DNA from: Trypanosoma brucei gambiense DAL972 | Lineage: Eukaryota; Euglenozoa; Kinetoplastea; Trypanosomatida; Trypanosomatidae | Direction of reading: 5' to 3' | DNA length: 64,000 nucleotides | Assembly (NCBI RefSeq): GCF_000210295.1 | Contig: NC_026744.1 | Coordinates: 2,480,001-2,544,000, forward strand | In this document: piece by piece, positions 10,832 to 19,967 of the stretch | Layout: each line of letters opens with the position of its first letter | How positions within the stretch are numbered: position 1 is the first letter of the stretch | The notes under the pieces: generated by a model | What the model was told of the DNA's origin: nothing | What the model saw: only the letters and a program-made list of their open reading frames with translations | The model's database searches: none | Position numbers and translations under genes: made by a program

Positions 10832-11707
10832 ATGAGTAACGCTAACGCTGCTCAAAAGCGTCGCATCGATGCCCTTCTCCGTCTCCCGGAGAACAAGGTA
10901 TGTTTTGAGTGCCTAGAAAACCAACCGCGGTGGGCAAGTACTAACCTCGGGGTTTTTCTCTGCCTCCGCTGCGCCGGTCTTCATCGGTCAGCAGGTACAC
11001 ATGTTTCAAAGGTTCGTTCGGCCACCATGGATACTTGGGAGGAGGAAATGATTAGATGTTGTGAAAACATTGGTAACGCCCGCGGTCGGGTGCTGTATGA
11101 ATACAACATGCCCGACAGCGCTCGACCCAATGCATCCACAAACGGGGCCTTGGCGGAGCGTCTTATACGGGAGAAGTACGAGCAGAGGCGGTACTTTAAC
11201 GTGGAGTACGACTCACTTTTAAAGAAGTTCATGTCTGAAGGTGCGAGTCAAGGATCTTCCACGCCCAAGGACGAGAAACGTGACGTGGTAGCTTCGGTGT
11301 CAGCTCCTCCGTCGCTTTGGGTTGGAAACTCCCAACAAACGGCCCAACCAACCCTGACCGCCGGCCAAACGAAGCAAAGCGCGTCGGCAAATGGAATAAG
11401 CATAGATGATCTCTTCTCGACACCCAATGCGAAAACTAACCCCAATGTGGGAACACCGGTGTCGCCCCAACCGGTTGGAGTAGTGCCACAAGGGCAATTC
11501 CAACAAACCTCAGGAATGTTCCACCCAGCAGGTATGACGCCGTTTGGCATGGAAGTTCGCGGACCCTCTCAAGGAAACTTTCAAGCGCCTGCAGTGGATG
11601 CAAAGCAGGAGATTATGTCTTTATTTACTCCGAGTAATCAAGGTCCTCCGCACGTATATAGTGCTTGGGCCCCATCCGGTTCCTCCAAATGCTTTTCTCC
11701 TCAGTAA
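10832..11707 (+). CDS. ADP-ribosylation factor GTPase-activating protein (ArfGAP)
   Basis: Stimulates GTP hydrolysis by Arf-family GTPases during vesicle budding at Golgi and endosomal membranes. The ArfGAP zinc finger is complete at the N terminus: C24-x2-C27-x16-C44-x2-C47, followed by the Arg finger R52 in GLHRSAGTH and the MDTW motif at about 66-69. After about residue 130 the protein becomes low-complexity and rich in Gln, Pro, Ser and Asn, with no PH, ankyrin or coiled-coil domain. At 291 residues it fits the small SMAP/AGFG-like class, but the tail is too divergent to choose a subclass. The tail resembles those that bind coat or adaptor proteins; that role is inference. The start is the first ATG after the acceptor and sits just before the domain. 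Confidence 0.93.
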   Translation: MSNANAAQKRRIDALLRLPENKVCFECLENQPRWASTNLGVFLCLRCAGLHRSAGTHVSKVRSATMDTWEEEMIRCCENIGNARGRVLYEYNMPDSARPNASTNGALAERLIREKYEQRRYFNVEYDSLLKKFMSEGASQGSSTPKDEKRDVVASVSAPPSLWVGNSQQTAQPTLTAGQTKQSASANGISIDDLFSTPNAKTNPNVGTPVSPQPVGVVPQGQFQQTSGMFHPAGMTPFGMEVRGPSQGNFQAPAVDAKQEIMSLFTPSNQGPPHVYSAWAPSGSSKCFSPQ

Positions 11708-13296
11708 CACTCGCGGTGAAGGCCCTACATTAGCGAAGAAAGAGTTGAAGTTGCAAAATTACAAAAAAAAAGTTACTGAAATAGAGGAGCAAGTGACTCC
11801 CGCCCGCTGATGGGCGGATCGAAACAATAAAGAAGCATAGGGAGGATGTGAGAGGCGTTCTTAACACTGGGTCATCACTGTTGATACCGCAGACTTGCTT
11901 TTTTTTTTTCTGCTCTTGGGTTCTTTTTCTTTTTTTTTCTTCTTCTACTATGGTTCTTTACCACTTTCTTCTTCGTTTGCCCCACCACCTCTTTCGTTTC
12001 CTGGTTCCCGTTTGCTGTTGCATGTATGAAAAAAAAACAGCCAAAAGCACTACTGTAAAGCAGAAAGAAAAGAAGACCACAACTTTTCGCGGTTCCACGT
12101 CATCTGTTGATGATACAATGAACTTATGTAGTGTGAAGGTTTTGTGTGTATGTGTTTGTGTTTGTGTTTGTGTTTGTAAGCAAACTTTCCCTCTTTCCTT
12201 TCCCCAACCCACTTACCCTTTTGTATATTTCCCGCGGTTATTTAATGGAATGCAGCGGTGGACCGGAGAAACAACATATAATACACACGCAATAAAAGAA
12301 AAAAAAGAAACAGTTGAATATATACATACATATCTATTTGTTCAAGAAGGAGAGGAAGGGTTGCGGCGTATGGATTAATTGATGGATTAAGTTTAGCAAC
12401 AGCAACGAGGAGAGAAAGACTGAAAGATATTGAGGTGAATTCAGGTGATATAATCGAAGACTATTTTGACATTACCACGCGGGAAAATGAAGAAAGAAAG
12501 GAAGAAATCAAAAGACATATTGAGGGTAGTTGGGGAGGGAGGGAGGGGGGGGGAAAAGAGTGAGAAAAAAAAAAAGGCAAGCAAACAAACAGAAGGGAAG
12601 TGTCATGGTTTTGTGCAGGAGTGGTGGTGGTAGGGCGTTATTTGCTTTTCGTTTTTTTTGTTTTGTTTGTGCATTGAGTGAAAGGAACTGTGTGTACGTA
12701 TTTCTTTTTATGTATGTGATTGTCGGTTTCCTGCCTGTGCGTGGCCGTGTCTTCTCGCGTAGCCTTCAAGTTGTCGCTTTGCCCCTTAGTTATCCACATT
12801 CTTTTTTTCTTTTTGTCAAGGCTCATATCTTAAATGTTAAGGTGTGCTTTCCTTCTTTTTTTTTTCTCCCCGTTTGTTGTCACCCCCTTCCATCAGTCAC
12901 ACACCCCCTTCCTCCGCCAGGCAGAAAAAAAAGGAGGGGAATAATGTTTTTTTTTTTTCGCTCTTGTTGTTTGATATGTTTTTTTGATAAACTTTTTGCA
13001 GCACTTTTTCTCGATATTTCTCGCGGCTTGGAGAACCTGTTAGTAAGTTAAGTGAGGAAAGGCGAAAAGAGCAACGAAAGGTGTATGAATTAGACGAAGA
13101 TGAAAGGGCATACATCCGTAAAAAAAAAACCGAAAGTTTGAAGGTTCATGAAGTTAACAACAAAAGCTGCGGTTTTAATACCCCCTGTGGTGCCGCTGGC
13201 CGGTAACAAACACTGCTTTTGTAAAAGGTGGCACCTGTTTCTTACTTCCACAGGTCAAAGCTTTTTTTTCTTCAAATCCCTTTTTTAAATAAATAA

Positions 13297-13298
<2 letters not shown>

Positions 13299-13331
<33 letters not shown>

Positions 13332-13336
13332 TATAT
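13299..13336. repeat. AT dinucleotide repeat upstream of VPS15
   Basis: Nearly pure AT repeat with one G interruption, preceded by AAATAAATAAAT. It sits between a pyrimidine tract and the first downstream AG, so its length would set the distance between these two trans-splicing signals. Confidence 0.9.
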
Positions 13337-13423
13337 TAAATTTAGTTGCAGGACGTATCGAACCCCGTAGGGAAATTGAACCGTCGGGTGAGACACGGTT
13401 TAGGAAAAACAATAAATACAGAG

Positions 13424-13440
13424 GAGAGAGAGAGAGAGAG
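13424..13440. repeat. GA dinucleotide repeat in predicted VPS15 5' UTR
   Basis: A pure GA run that ends 18 bases before the VPS15 ATG, inside the predicted 5' UTR. It could be length-variable between strains. Confidence 0.85.
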
Positions 13441-13458
13441 TAAGAGGGTGGAGCAGTT

Positions 13459-16400
13459 ATGGGAAATCAGCTCGCAGCAGCCACCGTCGTAAATGTCTCC
13501 GATGTGACGTCATCACTAGAACTTATCGCTCCACTAAGTTGTATGCACCGCAACTACTTTCGTTCCTTCCGCTGCTCCAAGGAAGCGAGTGCAGCTGTAC
13601 CCTCCGATACCCTTCGCTCACTTTACTCACTTTCTCGTGGTGACAATCGGGACCAATCCGCCCTGCACCATCGTCCGTCCAACCGCGGTGGGAGCACGGA
13701 AGTTGTTTTGAAGGTATTCGTTCGCACACTTTATAATGAAGAGGAGCAGAAAGTTGTAGAATTTTGCTATAATCATTTGTTGAGTATTGAAAGACGAATG
13801 GCGGGAGCGAAACCAGCTAACATGCAAAATACGGGGTCGTGTGAAACCGCAGTCAGTAACGGTTCTTCCCATGATAGCAGCAACTGCGGGGTTGCGGCAA
13901 CCCCGCCCCCGTGCAATGTGCTTTTCTATTCGTGTATGGAAATACAAAATGATAGGTTTTGCATGCTTCAGCGGCCCTACGTTGCTTTTTCACTCGCTGA
14001 GCGCCTTGCCACACGACCATATTGGAGCACCGCAAACCGTCTCTTCGCCACCTACCAGTTGTTGCAGGGTACAGTTCAGCTGCACGAAGTATGGGGAACC
14101 GTTCATGGAGACCTCAAGGTTGACAACATTCTGGTCAACACCTCTGGCTGGCTTTACATTACAGATATTTGTCCCTTTAACCCCGCACTGCTCCCAGCGA
14201 ACAACCCAGCACTCTTCAACTATTTCTACGATACAAACGAGTCCCATATTTGCTCATTGGCACCAGAGAAATTCGTGGATCATCCAACCAACGTTAACAC
14301 ATCGAACCTCAACGCGACTGTTCACACACCTGGTATGGATATTTTCTCGTTGGCGTGTGTCGTGGTGTATATATTCACCGAGGAACCCCTCTTTCGCCTG
14401 TCGGAGGTACTCGAACTGCGCTCTCTGCAAACACAACGAGAACGTGAAGAAATGATAAACAGTATTCTGCGGGAGCGGGGTCTTGCACCTAACCTTTGCC
14501 GCATGCTTTCGGATATGTTGTGCACCAATCCAAATTCTCGCCCAACGTCACGGCAGCTTCTTGAGAGGTACACCCCAACTGTGTTTCCTCCTTATTTTGA
14601 ATACCTCTACCGTGACATACTACCGGCTCTGCTGCCGCGACCACCAGAACATCAGGTACAACTGCTGTGGTCTCGGCTGGATGACATTTTTGCTGAAGTG
14701 GAGTGCCGTGGCAGTTTCAATAGCGGTGGTGGTAGTGGCCACAACGGTGAAGCTGATGACGGTGAACTTCCTCCACTGGTGCCGTCAAGTGACGCCAAAA
14801 AGGTTACTGTGCTAGTGCTTATTCCAATAATTCTTAATGCAGGTCTACACCTCATGGCGTCAGAAACATGTTGTCGTGTTGTCTCCATCGTTCAGCGGAT
14901 ACTGCCGCATTGTACGTTGGAAGTTCAAGCGGACGTAATTCTTCCATACATGCTGCGTTTTTTGAGGACAGAAACGTTGCCTGTTGTGGCCCGCGTTCTC
15001 GCACTTCGTACGCTGTCTACGATCTGTCATAACATTCCCTTCTCCACAGGCGAGGCAACTGTTTTCGATGACCTTATCCTTCCGTGCGTGGAGGACCTCG
15101 TGGCGAAAGCAGACACTCAGAACGTTACACTTTTATTGGAGGTGGCTGCTCAACTGCCATCGTTATTTTTGATGGCACGGTCTTTTATGGAGCAGCAGCA
15201 GGCTCTTGTTACATCAAATGAACGACAAAGCACGTATGGGGAGCAACTGAACAGGTTGCTTGAGCGCGGTTGGGATGCTCTGCGGACACTTTACAAGCAC
15301 AATCATTCGGCTGTTGTCATTGCCGCACTTCAGCGTAGTGTGGACGTGGTAAAGTTTCTGGGTGAAGAGAGGACACAGCATGATTTTATTCCGTTCCTCA
15401 CTACAGCTATTGCCTCCACCATTGATGTCCAAAGGGAATTATATCCACAGGCTATATTGTGTCATACAAACCTACAACGGCCTCCACTAAAGACGCTGCG
15501 TTTTTTTGTGGAGGAAGCGTTGAGACGGACTGATGCGATTATTCTTCGGCGTGCTATCGAAAGTGTATCTGTCGTGGCTTCGAGCAAATTAGTTGATGTG
15601 AGTGATGTCATGTCACTTGCAGAATGCGTGCTTCCTCATATATTGGACAAAGATAAGTGGGTGAGCCTTGCTGCGCGTCAGCTAGTGGAGGTGGTCGCTC
15701 AAACTTACCGCATGAGTGACGTGTGCACGCGACTGCCAAGCACCCTGATACCGTTATTACGATATAAGGTACCCTTTTCAACTCTTACATCTCTTCCAGA
15801 GGAACTGGTGAATGAAATATCACAACGACCATCTTTTTCCTTGAGGCATCGGGACGAGCGACCGACGGTTCGGGTTGTCGGCGGCGATTCGAAACTGTCT
15901 CGGCGTTTCATGAACGGTTCACGCAGTAGCGACAATAGCATCACTGAAAGGAATGTGATCAACGGTGGTGCGGGTGGTTTTGTCCAGTGTCAGTCAAATT
16001 ATATCCTACAACATGGGACAACGAAACGTTTCCCGCCAAACTTTCCCTTACGTGCGGCGTTTTTTGATGTAACGTTTGACCCTAGTGTGAGGGCAGGCAC
16101 CCCTTCGGCACTGGACGCAGCCGCAGTTAACGACAGCAGTGACGCCACGGCAGCCTACGCGTGGGGGTTGGCTTTCAAACCAACTCATCGTGAGAAAAAG
16201 CGGCTTCTACTTCGTCAGCAAACGTACACGAATCGTGTTGACAGTAACGGTGATATCGTTGGCAGCGCACTCTTTACTTCCACTACTGAGAGCACAACTG
16301 GAAGAAGACCGTGGTTACTAGGTCCTCCGACTGGATCCCTGAGTGTCCAACCGTCCCCTGCTTTGTACCCCGGTGTGACTTGGGCTGATAAGGAACTAAA

Positions 16401-17571
16401 ACCTATCGCTGCTCCGTACTTCACGCGACGGGCCCATAGTGGCGCCATCTATAGTTCCGCCACAGTAGGGAGTGGAACACTGGTGACCGCGGGTGGAAAA
16501 GGTGAGGCGTTGCTCTGGTCTGTTACTGCTACGGGCGTAAACCTCTCCTCACGCCTTAATGTTGGTGACGCCTCTAGCAAAAATACGTTTCTTTTCGTAC
16601 ACTTTGCTCGAGGCGGTGTTAGCCCGTTGTTGTGCATCGGAGGCACAGACGGCACGTGGCAGCTCTGTGACATAGGGAGCAATAAAGTCGTGCAAGAGCG
16701 CAAACTTGACGGCAGCCCTTTGACAGCAGCATGCGCACTTAGTGAAGACGTGATGCTCGTATCAAGTGCACTGGGAGGACTGTTTGCTATGGACTATAGA
16801 GCGGGTCGAGAGGTGTGGAAGAGTGGCAGCATATTGCCGGTGGAGTTCGGTACAATAAGCGGAGTGTACCCACTTTGCAGTGAGTGCCGAGCCTACGGCG
16901 CCGCGGTTACGACCATGGGGGGAGGTGTTGCCTTGTTCGACCTCCGCTTTGAGTTGCTTCTGCAAAAACACTGGTTACACGGTGCACCTATACAAGGTAG
17001 TCGTTCGATTGATAATCCCTATGCTATTTTGTGTGTCAGCCCCGATGCCGCCTGTAAGCCCGTACATCAATTAAATGAACATCCTGGGCTTTTGCTGGGA
17101 ACTCGCTCAGGAATGGTCTATCACATGGATCTTATATCTGGTAGGTCGTGTGTGAGCCTCCGCCCTGCCACGCCCAACAATCCAACACGAGCTATGCTCC
17201 TTCAGCCGAGACACCGTCTCCTTTTCACTGCTGGAGATGATATGCAGATTCGAAGGTGGTGCCTTTCCAACTCCGCGCTGTCGTCGACTGTTGTATTCCC
17301 CCCATACAACTCGTATGCGTATGCAAGAAGGACTAGCGGGTCTACAATGGAAGTTAGGCCATCATCGAAGTCTTCTAACGGACAGTTAGCTCCAACTGCT
17401 GCTGGCGCAACCACTGCGGTTAGCGCACCGCTGGTCCGACCTGTTGTACCCCAACATCATAGTGACGCTATTCTTACACTCTGTGGAGTCAGTGTGAGCG
17501 GTGGGGACGAGACCTACTTGGTGTCGGGATCCCGGGACGGGCAGTTGACACTGTGGTTCAACGCTGAGTAA
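13459..17571 (+). CDS. VPS15: VPS15/PIK3R4, regulatory pseudokinase of class III PI 3-kinase
   Basis: Scaffold that anchors and activates the VPS34 lipid kinase on endosomes and autophagic membranes. Gly2 in MGNQ fits N-myristoylation, as in VPS15 elsewhere. The kinase-like domain (about 25-380) keeps the beta-3 Lys (VVLKVF, K85). It has HGDLKVDN at 216-223 in place of HRD, and TDI at 235-237 where the active motif would be DFG. The family-specific segment NPALFNYFYDT and the APEKF motif follow. HEAT-like helices occupy about 450-780. C-terminal WD40 repeats start near residue 990 and end in SGSRDGQLTLW. Length 1370 fits the family (human 1358). The start is the first ATG after the acceptor. 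The Ser/Asn/Gly-rich insert at about 115-150 inside the kinase N-lobe is unusual. Confidence 0.95.
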   Translation: MGNQLAAATVVNVSDVTSSLELIAPLSCMHRNYFRSFRCSKEASAAVPSDTLRSLYSLSRGDNRDQSALHHRPSNRGGSTEVVLKVFVRTLYNEEEQKVVEFCYNHLLSIERRMAGAKPANMQNTGSCETAVSNGSSHDSSNCGVAATPPPCNVLFYSCMEIQNDRFCMLQRPYVAFSLAERLATRPYWSTANRLFATYQLLQGTVQLHEVWGTVHGDLKVDNILVNTSGWLYITDICPFNPALLPANNPALFNYFYDTNESHICSLAPEKFVDHPTNVNTSNLNATVHTPGMDIFSLACVVVYIFTEEPLFRLSEVLELRSLQTQREREEMINSILRERGLAPNLCRMLSDMLCTNPNSRPTSRQLLERYTPTVFPPYFEYLYRDILPALLPRPPEHQVQLLWSRLDDIFAEVECRGSFNSGGGSGHNGEADDGELPPLVPSSDAKKVTVLVLIPIILNAGLHLMASETCCRVVSIVQRILPHCTLEVQADVILPYMLRFLRTETLPVVARVLALRTLSTICHNIPFSTGEATVFDDLILPCVEDLVAKADTQNVTLLLEVAAQLPSLFLMARSFMEQQQALVTSNERQSTYGEQLNRLLERGWDALRTLYKHNHSAVVIAALQRSVDVVKFLGEERTQHDFIPFLTTAIASTIDVQRELYPQAILCHTNLQRPPLKTLRFFVEEALRRTDAIILRRAIESVSVVASSKLVDVSDVMSLAECVLPHILDKDKWVSLAARQLVEVVAQTYRMSDVCTRLPSTLIPLLRYKVPFSTLTSLPEELVNEISQRPSFSLRHRDERPTVRVVGGDSKLSRRFMNGSRSSDNSITERNVINGGAGGFVQCQSNYILQHGTTKRFPPNFPLRAAFFDVTFDPSVRAGTPSALDAAAVNDSSDATAAYAWGLAFKPTHREKKRLLLRQQTYTNRVDSNGDIVGSALFTSTTESTTGRRPWLLGPPTGSLSVQPSPALYPGVTWADKELKPIAAPYFTRRAHSGAIYSSATVGSGTLVTAGGKGEALLWSVTATGVNLSSRLNVGDASSKNTFLFVHFARGGVSPLLCIGGTDGTWQLCDIGSNKVVQERKLDGSPLTAACALSEDVMLVSSALGGLFAMDYRAGREVWKSGSILPVEFGTISGVYPLCSECRAYGAAVTTMGGGVALFDLRFELLLQKHWLHGAPIQGSRSIDNPYAILCVSPDAACKPVHQLNEHPGLLLGTRSGMVYHMDLISGRSCVSLRPATPNNPTRAMLLQPRHRLLFTAGDDMQIRRWCLSNSALSSTVVFPPYNSYAYARRTSGSTMEVRPSSKSSNGQLAPTAAGATTAVSAPLVRPVVPQHHSDAILTLCGVSVSGGDETYLVSGSRDGQLTLWFNAE

Positions 17572-17895
17572 CCTCATACTGGAATACGCCAACCAAAAAA
17601 AAAAAAGTCAGATACGAGCCTAATGAGATACAATGGAGTTTCCTGTGCCTGGTTTTGCGACGAGAGAGTTGCGTCTCGTTACACAGCCATTCGGTGGGCG
17701 GACAGATAGTTGGTAAGGGGGGGGAAAGGTGGAGGGCAAATGATTTTTGCTGGGCGATACACAAACCTGTGCACACATGTAAGCTTGCGTTTTGAAGGGA
17801 CCAAATTTGTCTTTGAAAGTAAGCTTCTCAATTTTTTTCTCTTTACGTTGCTGTTTTTCTTTGTAATCCGTTAGACCCCGCCTGCTGCTCGCATT
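17572..17895 (+). other. Intercistronic region with strong acceptor
   Basis: A pyrimidine tract at about 17830-17862 is followed by AG at 17873-17874. The next ATG is the methyltransferase start at 17896, giving a predicted 5' UTR of only 21 bases. Nothing else is supported. Confidence 0.6.
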
Positions 17896-19638
17896 ATGGT
17901 GAAGTTGAAGGATGTTTCCCGGAAGGGGGACACGCAGTCCCCAACAACCACTGTCATTGGTAAAAGTTTGGGTGAGCGGCATGAGGATGCACTCGTGCGC
18001 GCAGTGGAAAAATACGTCCCCGATGAAATAGCACGGCACCTCAGCAGCTTAACGGTGTACGCTCAGTTACGAGCCGGGCTCTGTCCTGGAGAATGCAACG
18101 GTGGTCACAATAACAATGCTAATGTTGGTGCTATATCCTGTAGCGGCAACTGCAAAAACGGTAATGCTGCTGTCTCGTGTGACATGCGTAGAAGAAACTG
18201 TGGAATAATGAGTGGTTGTAAAAGGGATGTTCATTTGGAGAGTTGTGTTTCCCGTGTCCTTTCATGTCGAGTGTGTCATGTGTTGCGAGGCTACTGTGCG
18301 TTTTGGGTAGAATCAATGCTCACCATACGCACTGTTACTTCTGCATCGACAAATTTTTCGAGACACAAACGCTTGCGTAGGAGTGATGACGTCGCCGTAG
18401 TTGCCGATTGTGTGGTGTCGAGCGGGCTTGATGGTGCGGGTGGAAACCGTCGGCACAACGTCAAACTTCTCACACTTCATATTGTCGATAACGAAGCTTA
18501 CAAGAATCCCGGAAATTATGTCTTTGTACTTCAGTCGGTTTGCCAACCCGGTCGTGTGCTGCAACTGGAGTGCTACCCCAACCATATGATTCGATTTGGG
18601 CTGCTGATGCACTTCCTTTGGCAGTGTCCCTGTGAAGCTTTCGCTGCGTCACAAGTGAAAGGTGGCACCGGTAAGGAAAAGGATTTAAGGCGACTTCAAG
18701 TCAACTCAGCGTTTTCCTCAACTGATGTTGACATCCTCCCAGTCACTGATTTCAATGAGTGCAACAGTTGTGGCATGTCGTTACATCTTTCCACATCACC
18801 AGCTGCAAAGGAAGTAGTTGTGGAGACTCAATCCGGAGCTGTGGGCCCCTCTGTGTTAGTGCTTGGGCTTGGTGCCAACGTAATTGGTAACTGGCTGGAT
18901 GAGGCCCTCCCACCCAATGTTCGCATTGATGTCGTGGAAGTGGAGCCTACCGTCCTGCAGATTTGTCGGGATCACAAGCAGGTGCCGCCGTGCGACGAAT
19001 TGGTGAACGAGGCGAACGAAGGCACAGGAGTGTGGTGCGTAACGCGTGGGCACAAGCGTTATCCAAATTATCGTTTCATTGTTGGAGATGCAAGGGAGGT
19101 CCTGAAGGAGAGTAACGACGATGGTCGATCCGAAGGGCGCAACAAGAAGTGCATTAGCCTTTCCTATGATGTTGTGTTTCTCGATTGCTACGATCCCGCA
19201 AAGGAATGTATGATGCATGACGCCAATCTTGTCGATTTGTGCAGGGTGCGGCTGAGGCCAGGTGGTGCGCTCATCGTCAACGCTCATATTATCCCGGAAA
19301 AGGAAATGTTGCAGGAGCAATTTCTTGATCGCGACTTCAGCTCTGTGCAGGTGCTGCGTGTGTCGTCCTGTAACCAGAGTATTGTGGTGTGTCTGGCCTC
19401 TCATAGCGGCTCTGCAGGCAAAACGGCTGAAGAGGTGGATGGTGAAAGACTGTCGGGTCGCTTTACCGTACTGTCCGCTGGTCGAGCAACAAGGTACATT
19501 CATAACATTATTGAAGCGGGCAATAGGGTGTATCTTCACAAACCGAACACTTGTTATTTTGGAGCAGGTTGGCTAAAATCATCAAAAGTGTTGGAGAATG
19601 ATACATGTTTTGTTAAATTATGGACTCATGTCGATTAA
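17896..19638 (+). CDS. SAM-dependent methyltransferase, METTL13/spermidine-synthase-like
   Basis: The C-terminal half has a Rossmann methyltransferase fold. Motif I is VLVLGLGANV (about 317-326). The acidic strand VDVVEVEP follows, then the FIVGDAREVL motif and YDVVFLDCYDP as motif IV, with a GGALIVN strand after it. The spacing and the EVEP/DCYDP motifs resemble the C-terminal domain of METTL13 (eEF1A methyltransferase) and the spermidine-synthase fold. No polyamine-binding signature is evident, so protein methylation is the better guess. The N-terminal 300 residues are not recognised; they contain a Cys-rich stretch at about 70-135 with a CRVC pair. The substrate is unknown. The start is the first ATG after the acceptor at 17873-17874. 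Confidence 0.8.
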   Translation: MVKLKDVSRKGDTQSPTTTVIGKSLGERHEDALVRAVEKYVPDEIARHLSSLTVYAQLRAGLCPGECNGGHNNNANVGAISCSGNCKNGNAAVSCDMRRRNCGIMSGCKRDVHLESCVSRVLSCRVCHVLRGYCAFWVESMLTIRTVTSASTNFSRHKRLRRSDDVAVVADCVVSSGLDGAGGNRRHNVKLLTLHIVDNEAYKNPGNYVFVLQSVCQPGRVLQLECYPNHMIRFGLLMHFLWQCPCEAFAASQVKGGTGKEKDLRRLQVNSAFSSTDVDILPVTDFNECNSCGMSLHLSTSPAAKEVVVETQSGAVGPSVLVLGLGANVIGNWLDEALPPNVRIDVVEVEPTVLQICRDHKQVPPCDELVNEANEGTGVWCVTRGHKRYPNYRFIVGDAREVLKESNDDGRSEGRNKKCISLSYDVVFLDCYDPAKECMMHDANLVDLCRVRLRPGGALIVNAHIIPEKEMLQEQFLDRDFSSVQVLRVSSCNQSIVVCLASHSGSAGKTAEEVDGERLSGRFTVLSAGRATRYIHNIIEAGNRVYLHKPNTCYFGAGWLKSSKVLENDTCFVKLWTHVD

Positions 19639-19967
19639 ACTGTTTTCGCTAATACAGTTGCCGGGAAGGCAGGGGAGCGGGCACCGATCGTCTCGCTAAT
19701 CCTCCCGGTTGCAAATTTAAAGTTGGGCTCCTATGTGGCAGCCCACTCGTCCACTTGCGCTCTCTCAGCTGAGGCATCCCCTCGTCCGTCTTAAACCCCG
19801 TAGCAAACTCCCCTTATTATTATTAAGTTGTTTTGAGTTGATTCTCTCTGTCCCATTTATATTCCTACTAACTTGCTTCTTATCGGATCAATCTATCTCG
19901 TTACGGATGTGGAGTGCCTCAGTTATTGGCGGGGGGCAGTGATCAAGCAAGAAGGAAACAATTGGCG
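19639..19967 (+). other. Intercistronic region with acceptor for NSUN5
   Basis: A pyrimidine-rich stretch (about 19840-19905) precedes AG at 19913-19914 and a second AG at 19920-19921. The first ATG after either is 19968. This rules out the GTG at 19914 as the start of the downstream frame, because it lies across the acceptor. Confidence 0.6.

Larger units (their letters stand above)
11708..13458 (+). other. Long intercistronic region rich in simple repeats
   Basis: 1.75 kb without a supported gene. It contains T runs near 11900-11945, a TGTGTT repeat at about 12150-12177, a G run near 12546, A runs, an AT repeat at 13299-13336 and a GA repeat at 13424-13440. The open frames at 11848-12378 and 12530-13051 translate these simple repeats and are not called. 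The pyrimidine tract at 13261-13286 is separated from the first AG (13344-13345) by the AT repeat. From that AG the first ATG is the VPS15 start. Confidence 0.6.

Noticed and set aside
11848..12378. 176-codon + frame in the long gap before VPS15
   Set aside because: Made of T-run and TGTGTT-repeat translations such as alternating Cys-Val; no domain.
12530..13051. 173-codon + frame in the same gap
   Set aside because: Phe/Leu/Lys-rich products of homopolymer runs; no domain and no clear start after an acceptor.
13787..14455. 222-codon + frame inside VPS15
   Set aside because: Lies wholly within the conserved VPS15 kinase-like domain in another frame.
18856..19539. 227-codon antisense frame inside the methyltransferase gene
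   Set aside because: Shadow of a conserved coding sequence; no recognisable domain.
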